Below, in pieces: positions 50,693-59,205 of a stretch of DNA of 64,000 nt; within the stretch, counting starts at the first letter, position 1, and each line of letters opens with the position of its first letter. Origin of the DNA: Planctomycetota bacterium (GTDB taxonomy: Bacteria; Planctomycetota; J058; J103); contig BPJM01000004.1 in assembly GCA_026004615.1 (NCBI GenBank), positions 186,001-250,000 on the forward strand. Direction: 5' to 3'. The notes below the pieces were generated by a model. The model saw only the letters and a program-made list of their open reading frames with translations. It searched no databases and was not told the origin of the DNA. Made by a program: the position numbers and the translations under genes.

Positions 50693-51583
50693 GTGCGGCG
50701 GGCGCTGGGCGGGGCGCTGCTGGGGGTGCTCATCGCCGCCCGGCCGGCCGGTGCCGGCCAGGGCCTGGACGTGCACGGGCTGCGCCCGCCGGCCGATCCC
50801 TTCGGCTATGTGGCGGTGCCGGGCAGCGGGGCGCTGGCCGCGGGCCGGGGGCACGTGGCGGTCTACGTCTCGGACGCGCACGAGCCGCTGGAGGGCGAGG
50901 GCCCGGCAACGGCAGCCGTCCAGCGGCTGGCGACCCTGGAGGTGGTCGCTGGCCTGGGACTGGTGAACCTGGGACGGGGCCGGGCGATCCAGCTGGGGGT
51001 GGGCTTGCCGCTGGTGCTCGACGTGGACGGCCATGGGCCCGACGGCGGGCGGCTGCAGGCCGGGCTGCTCGGGGACGTGCGGGCCGAGCTGAAGGCGGGC
51101 TTCGGGGACGCCGCCGAGCGGGGGCTGGGGTGGATGGCCCGCACGGTGCTCGAGTGGCCGACGGGGCGGCAGCGCGCCTTCGTCTCCGACGGCGGACTGG
51201 GCTGGCAGCTGGAGCTGGGCCTGGAAGCGGTGCGGTCCTCGCTGCGCGGCGCCCTGGTGCTGGGCTGCGAGTGGCTGCCGGGCGAGGCGCGGACGCCGGG
51301 GGTGCGGGCCGGCGATCGGTTGCGGCTGGGTGCTGCGCTGGGCTGGGCGGCGCTGCGCGACCTGGCGGGTCTGGAGCATCTGGAGGCGGTCTTCGAGCTG
51401 CGGCATGCGGTGCGGCTCGGAGATCCATATGCGCGCAGCAGCGAGGTGGCGCTCGAGCTCGAGGGCGCCATCCGCTACCGCGACCGGCGCTGGCTGGTAC
51501 TGGCCGGGGGTGGGGGTAGACTCGGCCGGGGTGCAGGCGCCGCGCAGAGCCGGTGGTGCGTCGCCGCGGGGTGGAACTTCTAG
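50693..51583 (+). CDS. Exported beta-barrel-like outer-membrane protein, paralogue 1
   Basis: 296 aa. Signal peptide: RALGGALLGVLIAARPAGAG. The mature protein starts LDVHGLRPPADPFGYVAVPGSGALAAGRGHVAVY, spanning about residues 26-60, and continues with alternating hydrophobic strands (LGLVNLGRGRAIQLGVGLPLVLD) ending in a C-terminal aromatic (WCVAAGWNF). These features fit an outer-membrane beta-barrel. It aligns along its length with the next gene (DPFGYV, GLPLVLD/DVPLVLD, EVVFELRHAVRL vs EIVFEVHHWARL), so the two are tandem duplicates. GTG 50693 follows GGGAGGGG. Confidence 0.65.
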   Translation: MRRALGGALLGVLIAARPAGAGQGLDVHGLRPPADPFGYVAVPGSGALAAGRGHVAVYVSDAHEPLEGEGPATAAVQRLATLEVVAGLGLVNLGRGRAIQLGVGLPLVLDVDGHGPDGGRLQAGLLGDVRAELKAGFGDAAERGLGWMARTVLEWPTGRQRAFVSDGGLGWQLELGLEAVRSSLRGALVLGCEWLPGEARTPGVRAGDRLRLGAALGWAALRDLAGLEHLEAVFELRHAVRLGDPYARSSEVALELEGAIRYRDRRWLVLAGGGGRLGRGAGAAQSRWCVAAGWNF

Positions 51584-51709
51584 CGACCGCCCTGCAGCCC
51601 CGCGGTCCGGCTGTCGCCGCGGGGCGGATGCGCTGTGGGGGGAGGTGATACGGTGGCGCGCGGGCCGGTGCGGGCAACGCGCGCCCGGTAGCGAGGGAGG
51701 AAAGACGCC

Positions 51710-52597
51710 ATGCGCACCAGAGTGGTGATAGGAGCAGTGCTCGGTGCGGCGCTGTGTGCGCCCGCTGCCTTCGCGGTGGACAAGGGCTTCAACGCGAACA
51801 ACTTCTATCCGACGGTGGACCCCTTCGGCTACGTCACCGTGGCCGGGGCGCGCTCGCTGCGCACGGGCAAGCTGCACGCCAAGGCGGTGTTCAACTGGGC
51901 GAACGATCCGCTGGAGTTCCCGGGCGGCAAGCTCATCGACGACTGGACCTTCGTGCACCTGATCGCCGGCTTCGGGCTGCTGGAGATCGGCAACGGCGGG
52001 CTGTCGCTCGGGGTGGATGTGCCGCTGGTGCTCGACAACGACGGTAACGAGCTGTTCAGCGGCGAGCGGATCGATGAGTTCGAGATCAGCGATGTGCGCG
52101 CCGAGGCGAAGCTGGTGCTCATGGATCGCGAAGACGATGCGATCGGCATCTTCGCGCGCGGCTTCATCGAGTTTCCCGCCGGCTCGGTGCGCGAGTTCGT
52201 GAGCACGCTGCAGGACCGGCCGACGGTGAACCTGTTCGCCGGCCTGGAGAAGCAGCTCGGTCCGCTGCGGCTGGGCATCGAGGTCGGCTGGACGTGGATC
52301 GAGGGCAAGATCGAGCTGCCCGGGGTCACGATCGACGACAAGCTGCACCTGCGGGCCGGGGTGGGCCTGACGCCGTTTCCCAACGATCTGGCCGATCTGG
52401 AGATCGTCTTCGAGGTGCATCACTGGGCGCGGCTGTCCAACCTCTACGAAGAGGAGTTCGAATCGCCGGTCGAGCTCGGCGGCGGGATCAAGTACACCGG
52501 CTTCATCGACCTCATGGTCGGCGGTTCGACCGGGGTCGACCGCGGGGTCGGCGCCCCCGATGGGCGGTTCTTCTTCAGCCTCGGGGTGAACCTGTAG
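51710..52597 (+). CDS. Exported beta-barrel-like outer-membrane protein, paralogue 2
   Basis: 295 aa. Signal peptide with a clean APAAFA cleavage site; mature protein begins VDKGFNANNFYPTVDPFGYVTV. Strands alternate (LSLGVDVPLVLDNDGNELF, LRLGIEVGWTWIEGKIEL), and it ends FFFSLGVNL with a terminal hydrophobic residue as in outer-membrane barrels. It is less GC-biased in amino-acid composition than paralogue 1, being richer in Asp, Asn and Phe. GGGAGGA precedes the ATG. In myxobacterial and planctomycete proteins similar folds are annotated as OmpA/OmpF porin-like. Specific role unknown. Confidence 0.7.
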   Translation: MRTRVVIGAVLGAALCAPAAFAVDKGFNANNFYPTVDPFGYVTVAGARSLRTGKLHAKAVFNWANDPLEFPGGKLIDDWTFVHLIAGFGLLEIGNGGLSLGVDVPLVLDNDGNELFSGERIDEFEISDVRAEAKLVLMDREDDAIGIFARGFIEFPAGSVREFVSTLQDRPTVNLFAGLEKQLGPLRLGIEVGWTWIEGKIELPGVTIDDKLHLRAGVGLTPFPNDLADLEIVFEVHHWARLSNLYEEEFESPVELGGGIKYTGFIDLMVGGSTGVDRGVGAPDGRFFFSLGVNL

Positions 52598-52680
52598 GGC
52601 AGCCAGGGCCCGGCGGCCGGCGGCTCGATCCCGGCCCGGGCCGCGCGGCGATCTGCCCGCCGCGTGGCCCGGGCGTGCCG

Positions 52681-52709
52681 TTGTGAGCGTGCGCGCCCGC
52701 AGCTAGAAT
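52681..52709 (+). promoter_or_regulatory. Putative promoter of the tRNA-Pro gene
   Basis: TTGTGA, 17 bases, TAGAAT (5 of 6), 11 bases upstream of the mature tRNA 5' end. Confidence 0.6.
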
Positions 52710-52720
52710 CCACCTCCGGT

Positions 52721-52798
<78 letters not shown>

Positions 52799-53013
52799 GC
52801 GTGCTCGGCGCCGGCTCGGTGCGCGCGCCCACGAGCCGTCTCGTCACCGCACCCGGCGCAGTCGCGGCCAGGCGGGCGCGCCGGCGGCCAGCCGCGCGCC
52901 GCGACGAGCCGTTCGGCCAGCGCGGGCCGAGGTGGCAGCCTCCGGAGGGCGGGCGGCGCACGGCGCTGCGCCGGCTCGCATTCCGCTCCCGCTCGCCCCG
53001 CCGCGCCGACGCC

Positions 53014-53658
53014 ATGGGATGCTCCCTCCATGGCGCTTCCCCAAGGGATCGTGCGGTCGCTCCAGATCCTGAGCCTGCAACAGCAACCGAGCGGGCGCGG
53101 GGGCGCGGCGGACCTGGAGCGAAGCTGCAGCGCGCGGTCGGGTTCCTGCAGCGCCTGGGGGTGCCCTGGTCGCTCCTCGGCGCGCATGCCGTCAACGTCT
53201 AGTTGCGGCCCCGGGCGGCCGAGGACTTCGACGTCTTCGTCCAGGCGCGCCGCCTCCAGGCCGCGATCGAGGGGCTGCGGCGCGAGTTCGGTCCGCTCAC
53301 CGCAAGGGCGATGGGGCCGGCGGTGCGCCTGGAGGAGATCGCCCTCGATCGGATCCGCAGCGACACCCACCCGCTGTTCCGCCAGGGGATCGAGCGCGCG
53401 CTCGAGCGGCACGGCGTGCGCGTGCCCCCGGCGGAACTGCGCGCCGCCCTCAACTACCTGGCGGCGATCGGTCCGTGGCGCGAGCCCGCGGACCGCAAGC
53501 AGGACGCCGCCGACCTCATGCGGCTGTGCGCCGCGGGCGGGCTGCGGTTCGACCGCGCGGCTGCGACGGGCTATGCCGCCGCCGCGTTCCCCGGCGCCGA
53601 GCGCGAGTTCGCCGCGCTGCTGCAACGGCTCGACCGCGGCGAGCCCGTCCGGCTCTGA
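53014..53658 (+). pseudogene. Nucleotidyltransferase-like gene with an in-frame amber codon
   Basis: One frame reads LQRAVGFLQRLGVPWSLLGAHAVNV, stop (TAG 53200-53202), then LRPRAAEDFDVFVQARRLQ and continues to 53658. The joined sequence looks like the minimal nucleotidyltransferase group that has GAHAVN followed by R.T.DFD; the stop falls where an aromatic such as Tyr or Trp would be expected. The 5' part is unclear: another frame (from 53030) carries MALPQGIVRSLQIL and DLERS, hinting at a second break near 53120. ATG 53014 is a guess. Either degraded, or a sequencing fault, or an amber read-through. Confidence 0.5.
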
Positions 53659-53857
53659 TCCTGGCGCAGGCGCCCGAGCGGACGCCGGCGGTATGGGGGC
53701 TGCCCGCCGTCAGCGAGGCGCGCGGGTCGAGGGCGGCGGTGGGCAGCGCGCGGCACCGCCGCTATGATGGCGCCCCTACGCCAGGGCGAGGCGGCGCGGC
53801 CGGCAGGGGCTCCTGCGGCCTGCCGGTGGCGGCGCTCCGCCAGCGGGTGTGCCCACG

Positions 53858-54733
53858 ATGGACGAGCCGGTCTGTGCGGTCATCCCGGCGGCCGGGCGCG
53901 GCACGCGCCACGGTCCGCTCACGCGCGCGGTGCCCAAGGAGCTGCTGCCGGTGGCGGGCCGGCCACTGGTGGACTGGGCGCTGGAGGCATGCGTGCAGGC
54001 GGGGCTGGAGCGCGTGGTGCTGGTCACCAGCCCCGCCAAGCCGCTGCTGCTGCAGTATCTGCGCGAGCGCTGGCAGCTGGCGCCGCTCATGCGCGGGCCG
54101 GGCGCCGCTCTGCGCTCGCGCACGCACCCGCTCGAGCTCGAGCTGGCGGTGCAGCCGCGGCCGCGCGGCCTGGTGGACGCGCTGTGGTGCGCGCGGGCGG
54201 CGCTGGGCGAGCCGCCGCGCTGCGCGCTGGTGCTGCCCGACTGGGTGCATTTCGGCGCCCCCTCGCCGCTGGCGCAGCTGCTCGCCGAGGTGCGCCGGGG
54301 CGGGCGGCTGCAGCAGCAGGGCGCCGGGCCGGCGGCGATCTTCGCCTGCTTCGAGCTCGGTGCGGAGCACGCTCCGCGCTACGGCAACTGCGGGCTGTTG
54401 GGGGGCGAGCGCGAGCCGGCGAGCGGCTGGCTGCGGATCGAGCGGCTGGGCGCGAAGGCGAGCGGGCCCCTGCGGCTCGCGCCCGGCACCTCGGCCTGGC
54501 GCTCGGCGGGCGCGGTGTTGCTGGGGCCGGCGTTCTTCGCGGCAGCCGCCCGGCTCTACCAGAGCGCACCGCCGGCGGCGGAGCTGGACGACGGACCGGT
54601 GTTCCAGGAGCTGCTGCGGCGCGGGGAGCAGCTCTGGGGCGTGCCGGTGCGCGGGCTGCCCATCGATGCCGGCAACCCGCGCGGATACGCCGCCGCACAT
54701 GCCGCGGCCCTGGAGCAGGACGCGATCCCATGA
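53858..54733 (+). CDS. Sugar-1-phosphate nucleotidyltransferase (GalU/RfbA-like)
   Basis: 291 aa. N-terminal signature AVIPAAGRGTRHGPLTRAVPKELLPVAGRPLVDWAL (residues about 6-41) holds the nucleotide-binding GxGTR and the catalytic Lys. LVLPDW takes the place of the usual D.L..G.D..F motif. The second half is less conserved (NCGLLGGERE, ELLRRGEQLWGVPVRGLPIDAGNPRGY) but has the typical closing G-x-x-D-x-G-x-P-x-G-Y pattern of GalU. It probably makes a UDP- or dTDP-sugar; substrate undecided. Overlaps the next gene by ATGA. TATGAT at 53763-53768 may be its -10. Confidence 0.75.
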   Translation: MDEPVCAVIPAAGRGTRHGPLTRAVPKELLPVAGRPLVDWALEACVQAGLERVVLVTSPAKPLLLQYLRERWQLAPLMRGPGAALRSRTHPLELELAVQPRPRGLVDALWCARAALGEPPRCALVLPDWVHFGAPSPLAQLLAEVRRGGRLQQQGAGPAAIFACFELGAEHAPRYGNCGLLGGEREPASGWLRIERLGAKASGPLRLAPGTSAWRSAGAVLLGPAFFAAAARLYQSAPPAAELDDGPVFQELLRRGEQLWGVPVRGLPIDAGNPRGYAAAHAAALEQDAIP

Positions 54734-55500
54734 GGCTCACCGTGCTGGGCAGCGGCACCGCCGTGCCGCGCGCGGAGCGCGGCTCGCCCGCGCATCTGGT
54801 CGAGCTGGGCGAGGGCGAGCGGGTGCTGCTCGATCTGGGACCGGGCGGCTGCCGCCAGCTCGCGCGCCTCGGGGTGCGCCCGCGCGCGATCCGCCGCGTG
54901 CTGATCAGCCACCACCACCCCGATCACACCCTCGATCTCGTCCACCTTCTGTTCGCTGCCAACTACCCCGGCGAGCTGCGGACCGAGCCGCTCATGGTGC
55001 TCGGCCCGCCGGGCTTCCGCGCCTTTTTCGCGGCGCTGTGCGCACCCTATGGCCAGGCGCTGCGCGCGAGCGCCTACGAGCTCGTCATCGACGAACTGCA
55101 CCCCGGGGCACGGCGGCGCTTCGAGGGCTGGATGCTGCAGTGCGCCCCCACCCGTCACACCGAGCACAGCCTGGCCTTCCGGCTCACCGAGCTCGGCCCC
55201 GGCGGCAGGGCGCGGGCGCTGGTCTACTCCGGCGACGGCGGCTACGGGCGGGAGCTGGTGGAGCTCGCGCGCGGGGCGGATCTGTTGCTCATGGAGTGTT
55301 CGTTCCCCGACGGCCAGGGTGTGCCGGGGCACGCCACCCCCGCGGTGGCGGCGCGCATCGCGCGCGAGGCCGGGGTCGGCCGCATGGTGCTGGTGCACCT
55401 GTATCCGCCCTGCGACGAGGTGGACCTGCTGGCCCAGGTGCGGGCGGGCTGGGACGGCCCGGTGGAGCTGGCGCGCGACCTGGCGCGCTACGAGGTCTGA
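54730..55500 (+). CDS. Metallo-beta-lactamase-fold hydrolase, RNase Z-like
   Basis: 256 aa. MRLTVLGSGTAVP opens the family; the metal site is SHHHPDHTLDL (HxHxDH), with CAPTRHTEHSLAFRL, YSGDGGYGREL (metal Asp) and the final HLYPPCDE. The layout matches RNase Z and the shorter ElaC-like or phosphodiesterase relatives, but the long exosite arm of RNase Z is absent, so a small-molecule phosphodiesterase or lactonase is as likely. ATG 54730 overlaps the nucleotidyltransferase stop as ATGA, so the two are coupled. Confidence 0.8.
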   Translation: MRLTVLGSGTAVPRAERGSPAHLVELGEGERVLLDLGPGGCRQLARLGVRPRAIRRVLISHHHPDHTLDLVHLLFAANYPGELRTEPLMVLGPPGFRAFFAALCAPYGQALRASAYELVIDELHPGARRRFEGWMLQCAPTRHTEHSLAFRLTELGPGGRARALVYSGDGGYGRELVELARGADLLLMECSFPDGQGVPGHATPAVAARIAREAGVGRMVLVHLYPPCDEVDLLAQVRAGWDGPVELARDLARYEV

Positions 55501-55507
55501 GCGAGCG

Positions 55508-57189
55508 ATGGCGCGGCGCTGTCACCGGGCCGTTCCTGTCCCGCGGTGCCCGAAGCCTGGAGCCGCCGTCCGCGCGCGTGCATGGTGGGCGGTCGGGCTC
55601 GTACTCGCTGCGAGCTGCGCGCTCGCGCCCGTGGTTGCGCCGCGGCGCAGCACGCACTCCGCTCGAGCGACGTGCATGCCGGCACCGGTGGAGGCATCGC
55701 ACGTGACTTCAGGCATCGCTGGGCCGTTCGGGCCGCCGTTTCGACAAGGGCCTCCTCAGGAGCCCGAGCCCGCAGCGGAGGCTGTGGAGGCGGCGGAGGC
55801 TGTGGAGGCGGGCGCAGCGGCGGCCGGCGGAGCGGGCCGGCCGCGGTGTGCGCACGCCGGCGGGCCCGCGCCGCCCAGCGCGCTGCAGGTGCGCGCCCGG
55901 CTGGGGCGGGCGGCCAGCCCGCTCCAGCCGCCTGCGGGCCGCGCGGGGGGCCGGCGGCGCGGCGGGCGGCGGCGCACCCCCGCCGATCGAGCTGGGCGAG
56001 GACGCCACCCCCTATGAGGCGCTCGAGCGCTGGCCCCATGCGCTCCGCTCCGAGCGGCTGCCGCTGGTGGTGCGCTACCCGCCCGGGGCCGAGCCGGCAG
56101 CCCGGCGGCTGCTGCCGGTGCTGGAGCAGGCCTGGCAGGCCCATCGGGAACTGGGCTTTCGGCCGCCGCTGGGGCGCGCGGGCGCAGATCGGTTCGAGGT
56201 GTTCATCTGGCCGGGCAAGACCGAGTGCTACGTCGAGGCGACCGACACCAACCCCGAGACGCCGTGGGCGGATGCGCGCACCTACATGGTGATCGATCCG
56301 TATGGTGAGTACGGCGGGGAGAACCTGCGCCACACGGTCGTGCACGAGATGACGCACGCCTTCCACGCCGCGGACGACTGGTACGAGTTCGCCTCGGCAT
56401 TCGAAGGCACCGCGACCTACGTCGAGTGGCGGGTGGGAGGGCTCAACGCCCAGCTTCAGGAGGCCCTGGCCGACTTCCAGGGCCGCGCGCACTGGTCGCT
56501 GGAGTACGACGACGCCTGGCAGAGCTGGTACAGCTACGGCTACGCCATGTACCTGCGCTTCGTCGAGCAGCGCTATGCGGGCGGCGACCCGGGTTTCCTC
56601 GGCCGGGCGTGGCAGCTCGCGCGCAGCCCCGAGGCGGCGGCGGACGAGCAGCGGCTCAACGAGCCCGACCTGGCGGACGCGCTCGAGCGCGCCTTGCCGG
56701 GCATGCGCTACGTGGACTCGGTGCTCGAGTTCGCGCGCTGGCGCTACTACACCGGCTCGCGCGCCGACGGGCGGCACGACCCCCGATGCGGCGCGCATCC
56801 CGGAGGTGCCGGTGCGCCGGCTCGTGCTCGGCGGCACCGCCGCGGCGCAGCTCGAGCTCGAGCCGGCACCGATGCTGCTCGGCAGCGCCTATGTCGAGCT
56901 GGTGCAGCAGCCGGAGGGGCCCTCCGAGGTCCTGGTGGCGATCGAGCCCCCGCCGCCTGCTGGCGTCCGGTGGGTGGTGCAGGCGGTGCCGGGGCTCGGC
57001 CCCGACACGGACGGCGAGGTGCTGGGCTTCGACGCGCGGGGCTGTGCCCGCGTCCAGCTCGGTCCGCACCGCCGGCGGACGCTGATCCTGACGCCGGTGC
57101 CGGCGGACCCGGCGCGCCACGATCCCGATACCCTCACCGGCCGCAGCCATGCGGCGACGCTGATCGTGCGGCGCGCGGAGCCCGGCTGA
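55508..57189 (+). pseudogene. Zincin metallopeptidase-like lipoprotein, broken by two +1 frameshifts
   Basis: Three frames form one protein of about 560 aa. Frame A starts at ATG 55508 with a lipoprotein signal ending VLAASC (Cys37) and a Pro/Ala/Glu-rich stretch. After a six-G run (55945-55950) frame B continues with PPPIELGEDATPYEALERW and the zincin core VVHEMTHAFHAADDW, with EGTATYVEW downstream. After a five-C run (56780-56784) frame C gives PDAARIPEVPVRRLVLGG to 57189. Removing one base in each run restores an uninterrupted frame. HEMTH supplies two His zinc ligands and the Glu base. Likely a peptidase MA-like enzyme at the envelope. Confidence 0.6.
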
Positions 57190-57202
57190 GCGAGGGCACC
57201 GG

Positions 57203-57210
57203 TTTTTTTT
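57203..57210 (+). terminator. T8 run after the zincin gene
   Basis: Eight T in a row, the longest such run I noticed in the window, 13 bases after the stop at 57189. The upstream CCGG/CCGG pairing is only four base pairs, so the terminator call is weak. The remainder of the 254-bp gap to the radical SAM gene shows nothing recognisable. Confidence 0.35.
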
Positions 57211-57443
57211 CGGCGGGACGGACGGGACGGCGGGCTGCGGGCGCAGCGCGCCGCCGGCGCGCGCCCCGCTCGCCAGCCGGGTCCAGCCTGCGGGCAGTGC
57301 GGTGCCCTGAGGTCCAGTCCCGGAGCAGGGCCCGCCTGCGCGCGGTCGGGGCGGGCGCGGCAGCACGGGCACGCCGGGGGCGTGGTGAGGCTCCGGGCGG
57401 CGAGCTATCCTGCATTCCGAGGGGGCGAGGAGGTCCGTGCGGG

Positions 57444-58423
57444 ATGGCGTGGCCGTGCTATCTCGATCTGGAGCTGGCGGAGATCCGGCGGCGCGCCGAG
57501 CAGGCGATCGCCGGGCTCGAGCAGTGCCGGGTCTGCCCGCGCGACTGCCGCGTCGATCGCACCCGGCCGCGGCCCGAGCCCGGCGAGCGGGGTGCGCGGC
57601 CGGCAGCCGGTCTGCCGCACCTGGCGCCGGGCCTGGGTCGGCAGCTACTTCCCGCACTTCGGCGAGGAGGACTGCCTCAGGGGCTGGAACGGCTCGGGGA
57701 CGATCTTCTTCTCGTGGTGCAACCTGCGGTGCGTGTTCTGCCAGAACTGCGACGTCTCCCAGCAGGGCGCGGGCCGCGAGGTGAGCGCCGAGGAGCTGGC
57801 GCACATGATGCTGCGGCTCCAGCGCTGGGGCTGCCACAACATCAACTTCGTCACGCCCGAGCACGTGGTGCCCCAGGTGCTGGAGGCGCTTGCGATCGCG
57901 ATCGAGCGCGGGCTCCGGCTGCCGATCGTCTACAACACCAGCGCGTACGATTCGCTGGAGAGCCTGCGCGCGATGGAGGGGATCGTGGATATCTACCTGC
58001 CGGATTTCAAGTTCTGGGATCCGGCGCACGCCAGGCGCTACAGCAAGGCGCCGGACTACCCCGAGGTGGCGCGGGCGGCGATCCAGGAGATGCACCGCCA
58101 GGTGGGGCCGCTGGTGCTCGATCCCCAGACCGGGCTGGCGCGGCGCGGGCTGTTGGTGCGCCACCTGGTGATGCCGGGCGGGGGTGGCGGGCACGCGCCA
58201 GATCATGCGCTGGCTGGTGCGCGAGGTCTCTCCCGAGACCTACGTCAACATCATGGGCCAGTACCGGCCGGAGCATAAGACCGATCGCTACCCGGAGATC
58301 GACCGCCGCCCGACGCTGCTCGAGCTGGAGGAGGCCTTCCGGGCCGCGCGCCAGGAGGGCATCCGCCGCTTCGACCAGCGCTGGCTCCCGCGCCGCGGCC
58401 GCTACCTGCCGCTGGCCATCTGA
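57444..58423 (+). pseudogene. PflA-like radical SAM protein broken by two +1 frameshifts
   Basis: Frame A (ATG 57444): MAWPCYLDLELAEIRRRAEQ, then CRVCPRDCRVDR, a Cys-rich N-terminal site typical of the AmmeMemoRadiSam/PflA-like group. After GGGG near 57589 frame B gives GSYFPHFGEEDCLRGWNGSG, the 4Fe-4S motif CNLRCVFCQNC (CxxxCxxC), VYNTSAYDSLESL, DIYLPDFKFWD. After a five-G run near 58185-58189 frame C gives VAGTRQIMRWLVREV and ETYVNIMGQYRPEHK to the stop. All catalytic parts survive, so sequence error is as likely as inactivation. It resembles glycine-radical-enzyme activases; the substrate is unknown. Confidence 0.65.
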
Positions 58424-58494
58424 GCCCGGGCCGCTCACCCTCCGCCTCCTCGAAGCTCCTGCCGGCGGGTGCGAGCGGCCCGGCACCCGGGGGC

Positions 58495-58525
58495 TTGTCA
58501 ACCGGCCCGTGCGGCGCACTACGAT
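58495..58525 (+). promoter_or_regulatory. Putative promoter of the FmdB-like gene
   Basis: TTGTCA, 19 bases, TACGAT. The spacing is long, but both hexamers are good for this GC content; the leader to ATG 58580 would be about 48 bases. Confidence 0.4.
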
Positions 58526-58579
58526 GGCGCTCGGCCCGTGCAGCCCTGGGCCGGGGCGAGCAGCGGCGGGAGGACGACC

Positions 58580-59161
58580 ATGCCCGTCTACGAGTTTTAC
58601 TGTGCGGACTGCCACACGATCTACCGCTTCCTCGCGCGGCGCTACGACACTGCGGCGCGGCCGTGCTGCCCGCGCTGCGCCCGCCCGCGGCTGGAGCGGC
58701 GGCTGAGCGTGTTCGCGGTCGCGCGCGGCCGCCGCGAGCCCGCGGCGGCGGGCGAGCAGCCCGAGGGCGCCGAGGCGCTCGGCCCCCAGGAGCGCCGCCT
58801 CATGGAGGCCATGGAGTCGCTCGCCAGCGAGGCCGAGGGGCTGGACGAGGACGATCCGCGCCAGATGGGGCGCATGATGCGGCGGCTGTACGAGGCCTCC
58901 GGCCTGCCGCTGGGCCCTGGCATGCAGGAGGCGCTCAGGCGGCTGGAGGCGGGCGAGGATCCCGAGGTCATCGAGGAGCAGCTCGGCGAGGCGCTGGAGG
59001 CGGAGGGCGATCCGTTCGCGCAGCTCGACGAAGCGGGCGCGCCGCCGGCCGCCGCCGGTCCCGACTCGGGCGCGGCGCGCGCCCGCCGCGCCCGGCACGC
59101 GCTCGCCCGGCTGCGCAGCCAGCTGCCGCCGCGCGTGGACGAGACGCTGTACGAGCTGTAG
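58580..59161 (+). CDS. FmdB-family zinc-ribbon protein with helical extension
   Basis: 193 aa. Residues 1-45 are the FmdB zinc ribbon: MPVYEFYCADCHTIYRF (CxxC), then CCPRCARP (second CxxC). The rest is an acidic, Met/Glu-rich helical extension with QMGRMMRRLYEASGLPLGPG and the repeated EALEAEGDPF pattern, as found in longer planctomycete and deltaproteobacterial FmdB proteins. FmdB is annotated as a putative regulator, but its function is uncertain. ATG 58580 has GGGAGGA upstream. Confidence 0.8.
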   Translation: MPVYEFYCADCHTIYRFLARRYDTAARPCCPRCARPRLERRLSVFAVARGRREPAAAGEQPEGAEALGPQERRLMEAMESLASEAEGLDEDDPRQMGRMMRRLYEASGLPLGPGMQEALRRLEAGEDPEVIEEQLGEALEAEGDPFAQLDEAGAPPAAAGPDSGAARARRARHALARLRSQLPPRVDETLYEL

Positions 59162-59205
59162 CCCCGCCCGCGTGCGGGCGCGCTCCGGGCCGCCCGCGGC
59201 AGGAC

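Noticed and set aside
48470..52423. Leftward open frame of over 1300 codons
   Set aside because: Antisense to the CBS, TPR and two outer-membrane protein genes. The rightward frames have signal peptides, ribosome sites and recognisable repeats, while this one has no domain.
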